Part shown: positions 5,617 to 7,822 of the stretch, one piece after another | Layout: each line of letters begins with the position of its first letter | Numbering within the stretch: position 1 is the stretch's first letter | Assembly (NCBI GenBank): GCA_018399395.1 | Contig: JAGYOI010000049.1 | Location: 1 to 7,822, forward strand | Direction of reading: 5' to 3' | DNA length: 7,822 bases | Source: Prolixibacteraceae bacterium | GTDB taxonomy: Bacteria > Bacteroidota > Bacteroidia > Bacteroidales > Prolixibacteraceae | Notes under the pieces: model-generated | Told to the model about the DNA's origin: nothing | The model's input: the letters and a program-made list of their open reading frames with translations, nothing else | Database searches by the model: none | Made by a program: the position numbers and the translations under genes

Positions 5617-7065
5617 ATGAGAATATTTTACACCTTAATATTCATACTATTAACAAAATGCCTCATTGCATCGGATAAAAATCTGGAACAGCGTACCAGC
5701 CTTTTCCTGAACGATGATGCTATTGCAAATGCCCCCGTAAGCATATATGTTGCCAATACAACCACTGGTGAAGAACTTTTCTCTGTAAACCCTGAAATTA
5801 GCATTACACCTGCTTCAGTACAAAAGTTAATAACCAGTGCCACTGCCCTTGAAATCATGGGTGGCAGCTATACTTTTACTACCCAAATTGGGTACAACGG
5901 CAGTATTGAAAATAATGTTTTAGATGGAAATTTAATCATCTTAGCATCCGGAGACCCTTCACTTGGTTCTCCCTACCTTTTCGACAATAAAAATGAGTTT
6001 TTATCGCAATGGGCTAAACAAATAAAAAGGGCAGGTATCGATTCTATTAAAGGCGACATCATTGTGAACACCGGAATCTATAAAGATCAGGATGTGCCCC
6101 AAACCTGGATATGGGAGGATTTGGGCAACTATTTTGGAGCCGCGGCACAAAGCACCGCACTGTATGACAATACCTTCGAAATAATTTTTGAAACCGACAG
6201 CTTACATGGGGGAAAAACAAGAATTATTGACACCAAACCGCACATTCCGGATTTACTAATTAAAAATGAAGTAACCGCTTCAAACGATAACCGCGACAGG
6301 GCATACGTGTATGGAAGCCCGTTTGACAGCTATCGGATTATCAGGGGCACTTTACCCAAAGGCCGCGACACTTATTCGATAAAAGCATCCATTCCCAACC
6401 CTGCACTATTATTGGCACAACAATTAAAAAACACGTTGGCTGTTTCTTCAGTTAACATTGGTGGCGAAGCTCAAACATCATCATTGCAACCTTTCATGCA
6501 CATTCCCGATTCATTATTACTTTTCGAACACCACTCCCCCGCGCTTTCTGAAATTATAAAAGTTATGAACCACGAAAGTGTAAATCTCTATGCCGAACAC
6601 CTCTGCAAGCACATTGGACACCTTTCAACCGGAAAAGGTTCAACCGAAGCCGGAACGGAGGTTATTAAAACCTTTTGGAGAGATAAAGGAATAGATACCA
6701 ACTGGCTTTTCCTGGCCGATGGCAGCGGTTTATCGCGAAACAATGCTTTTAGTGCAAAAGTACTGACCGATATTCTTGTTTACATGAACAATTACAGCCC
6801 ATATTTCAGCGTTTTTGAAGAATCGGTTCCCATTACCGGATTACAGGGAACACAAAAATACTACTTCCAAAATTCATTTTTAAAAGGGAAAGTCCGTGCC
6901 AAAAGCGGATCGATGACCCGTGTGCGAAGCTTTGCCGGTTATATGGAAACACAAAAAGGTACACCGGTTGCATTTTCAATTATTATAAATAATTTTAATT
7001 GTGGGAGTTTTACCATGGCTTATAAAATGGAAAAAGTAATAGAAGCCATATACCTTGAATTATAA
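5617..7065 (+). CDS. dacB: D-alanyl-D-alanine carboxypeptidase/endopeptidase, PBP4 type (S13)
   Basis: A 482-residue periplasmic protein. The N-terminus (MRIFYTLIFILLTKCLIAS) is a Sec signal with probable cleavage after Ser19; the Cys inside it follows Lys and does not make a lipobox. The three penicillin-binding motifs are all present. SVQK (Ser67, Lys70) lies in TPASVQKLITSATAL, SVN (321-323) in MNHESVNLYAEHL, and KSG (429-431) in VRAKSGSMTRVRSFAGY. The large insert between the first two motifs is characteristic of the S13/PBP4 family, as is ADGSGLSRNN (367-376). The enzyme trims pentapeptide stems or cleaves cross-links in peptidoglycan. KSG in place of KTG is a conservative change. The promoter lies just upstream. 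The GtrA-family gene follows after 33 bp on the same strand and may be cotranscribed. Confidence 0.96.
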   Translation: MRIFYTLIFILLTKCLIASDKNLEQRTSLFLNDDAIANAPVSIYVANTTTGEELFSVNPEISITPASVQKLITSATALEIMGGSYTFTTQIGYNGSIENNVLDGNLIILASGDPSLGSPYLFDNKNEFLSQWAKQIKRAGIDSIKGDIIVNTGIYKDQDVPQTWIWEDLGNYFGAAAQSTALYDNTFEIIFETDSLHGGKTRIIDTKPHIPDLLIKNEVTASNDNRDRAYVYGSPFDSYRIIRGTLPKGRDTYSIKASIPNPALLLAQQLKNTLAVSSVNIGGEAQTSSLQPFMHIPDSLLLFEHHSPALSEIIKVMNHESVNLYAEHLCKHIGHLSTGKGSTEAGTEVIKTFWRDKGIDTNWLFLADGSGLSRNNAFSAKVLTDILVYMNNYSPYFSVFEESVPITGLQGTQKYYFQNSFLKGKVRAKSGSMTRVRSFAGYMETQKGTPVAFSIIINNFNCGSFTMAYKMEKVIEAIYLEL

Positions 7066-7070
7066 AATTG

Positions 7071-7078
7071 TATATTCG
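7071..7078 (+). promoter_or_regulatory. Possible -7 element before the GtrA gene
   Basis: TATATTCG differs at one base from TAnnTTTG and sits 20 bp before the ATG at 7099, in the short gap after dacB. A -33 TTTG is not seen at the expected spacing. It could give the GtrA gene its own transcript, or the gene may simply be read from the dacB promoter. Confidence 0.35.
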
Positions 7079-7098
7079 CAGCCAATTGATTTTGTAGC

Positions 7099-7620
7099 AT
7101 GATAGATTTTTCCCGAAAAATACGCGATTTAATTATAACAATTATTGACTGGTTTTATTCTCCATTTAAAAAGTTCATTCCCATTGAAACTTTTCGTTAT
7201 GCGGCTACAGGAGGAATGAACACGGCATTTGATATTGTTTTATACTTCATATTTTACAACTTCATTTTTCAAAAAGAAGTTGTTGATTTAGGCATTTTTG
7301 CAATGACACCGCACATTGCAGCTTTCGTATTCGTGTTTCCCATCACATTCTCAACCGGATTTCTGATGGCCAAATACATCACTTTTACCCAATCGGCTTT
7401 GCGTGGACGAACCCAATTATTCAGGTACGGGATATCGGTAGGTGGTTCTATTTTACTAAACTATGTGCTTCTGAAACTGTTTGTTGAAGGCTTTGGATGG
7501 TATGCAACCGTATCCAAAATAGCAACAACACTTATTGTAATTGCATACAGCTATATGATTCAGCGCCATTTCACATTTCGAACCAATAAAGCTGCAATGG
7601 CAAAAATTGGGAATAATTAG
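7099..7620 (+). CDS. GtrA-family membrane protein
   Basis: A 173-residue integral membrane protein with four predicted helices near 33-55, 70-92, 105-127 and 134-156. GtrA-family features are clear: FRYAATGGMNTAFDIVLYF (32-50) at the start of helix 1, FLMAKYITFT (88-97) after helix 2, RGRTQLFRYGISVG, and SYMIQRHFTFR (151-161) at the C-terminus. The N-terminal 30 residues are an amphipathic, basic cytoplasmic extension. GtrA proteins are thought to flip or assist translocation of polyprenyl-linked sugars for cell-surface glycans, often with a GtrB-like glycosyltransferase. None is in the window, so the substrate is unknown. Its position after dacB fits a cell-envelope role. Confidence 0.92.
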   Translation: MIDFSRKIRDLIITIIDWFYSPFKKFIPIETFRYAATGGMNTAFDIVLYFIFYNFIFQKEVVDLGIFAMTPHIAAFVFVFPITFSTGFLMAKYITFTQSALRGRTQLFRYGISVGGSILLNYVLLKLFVEGFGWYATVSKIATTLIVIAYSYMIQRHFTFRTNKAAMAKIGNN

Positions 7621-7779
7621 TGCTTGTGCTATCTTTTCTAACAGCTCATTGATTATCAATATTATATTTTGTAAATTGTTAGTTCTGATTTTTAAAGGGC
7701 ATTGCCCAGAAACTCAATTTCAGCTTTACACCTTAAGCACTGTTGAGTTCCCTTCCCTCCCCTGCTTAATATGTATAGA
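7621..7779 (+). other. Non-coding tail with nested inverted repeats; candidate structured RNA
   Basis: No convincing protein gene lies here. Pairing segments seen by eye are AAGGG (7695-7699) with CCCTT (7750-7754), AACTCAA (7711-7717) with TTGAGTT (7743-7749), and CAGCTT (7721-7726) with AAGC-AC-TG (7735-7742) around an 8-base loop. Together they make one long, interrupted hairpin. GGGC/GCCC (7697-7700/7704-7707) could form a competing small hairpin. Further upstream, CTAACA (7638-7643) pairs with TGTTAG (7677-7682), and ATTGATTATCAAT (7648-7660) is a 13-bp palindrome. The region leads into a strong terminator. It may be a small RNA, a long 3' UTR of the GtrA gene, or the leader of a gene beyond the window. 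No known RNA family was recognised. Confidence 0.35.
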
Positions 7780-7810
7780 AGAGGCTGCCTAAAAAGGCAG
7801 TCTCTTTTTT
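7780..7810 (+). terminator. Strong intrinsic terminator
   Basis: AGAGGCTGCCT (7780-7790), a loop AAAA and AGGCAGTCTCT (7795-7805) form an 11-bp stem with a single G-U wobble in plus-strand RNA. A run of T follows to 7810. This is a textbook Rho-independent terminator and would end the dacB/GtrA transcript or an RNA made from the preceding 160 bp. Confidence 0.88.
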
Positions 7811-7822
7811 AACACGAAGTAT

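Noticed and set aside
5617..5675. dacB product as a lipoprotein
   Set aside because: The Cys at residue 15 is preceded by Lys, which does not fit a lipobox; a Sec signal with cleavage near Ser19 fits better.
5259..5858. 91-codon plus-strand frame over crcB and 76-codon minus-strand frame over dacB
   Set aside because: Both are antisense to genes with clear catalytic or pore motifs.
7649..7659. TTGATTATCAA as an Fnr box
   Set aside because: The half sites match, but the spacer is one base instead of four, so it is not an Fnr-type site.
7607..7792. 61-codon plus-strand frame after the GtrA gene
   Set aside because: It starts at TTG inside the GtrA gene, has low-complexity composition, matches no family I recognise, and ends inside the terminator hairpin.

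Overview
The window looks like ordinary chromosomal DNA from a Bacteroidota bacterium, probably of the Bacteroidales/Marinilabiliales type. Three things point that way. The DNA is AT-rich. Intergenic regions carry matches to the Bacteroidota -7 promoter element TAnnTTTG, and most genes lack Shine-Dalgarno sequences. The protein set is also typical: a recF/DUF721 pair, a Bacteroidota-style hemerythrin plus LuxR-type regulator pair, an S41 lipoprotein peptidase and a GtrA protein. Genus-level placement cannot be made from sequence reading alone.

Left part (1-2108, all minus strand): a compact run transcribed right to left. It begins with recF (recombinational repair), which overlaps a DUF721/DciA-like gene by 4 bp (ATGA). 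A small atypical thioredoxin with a CSVC active site follows after 9 bp. Then comes a zeta-toxin-like P-loop kinase that starts at TTG 8 bp further on and runs out of the window at base 1. The spacing suggests one transcript.

Middle part (2109-3606): a divergent intergenic region of 127 bp holds a pair of imperfect 22-bp direct repeats with 30-bp period, and a 7-5-7 inverted repeat that covers a perfect TAnnTTTG -7 element. Downstream on the plus strand lies a two-gene unit: a hemerythrin-domain protein with an RIC/YtfE-like ligand set and a Cys-poor ScdA_N-like head, overlapping a LuxR-type regulator with a degenerate receiver-like N-terminus. A hairpin terminator sits between this unit and the convergent S41 gene. 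This unit and its control region are the least understood and most interesting part of the window.

Right part (3605-7822): on the minus strand, crcB (fluoride channel) is followed by an S41-family lipoprotein peptidase. On the plus strand, dacB (PBP4-type DD-carboxypeptidase/endopeptidase, S13) is followed by a GtrA-family membrane protein. crcB and dacB are divergent from a 95-bp region that contains a good Bacteroidota promoter for dacB. The last 200 bp carry no convincing protein gene. They contain nested inverted repeats and a strong intrinsic terminator, and may encode a structured RNA or a long 3' UTR.

No rRNA, tRNA, CRISPR array, insertion sequence or phage gene was seen.
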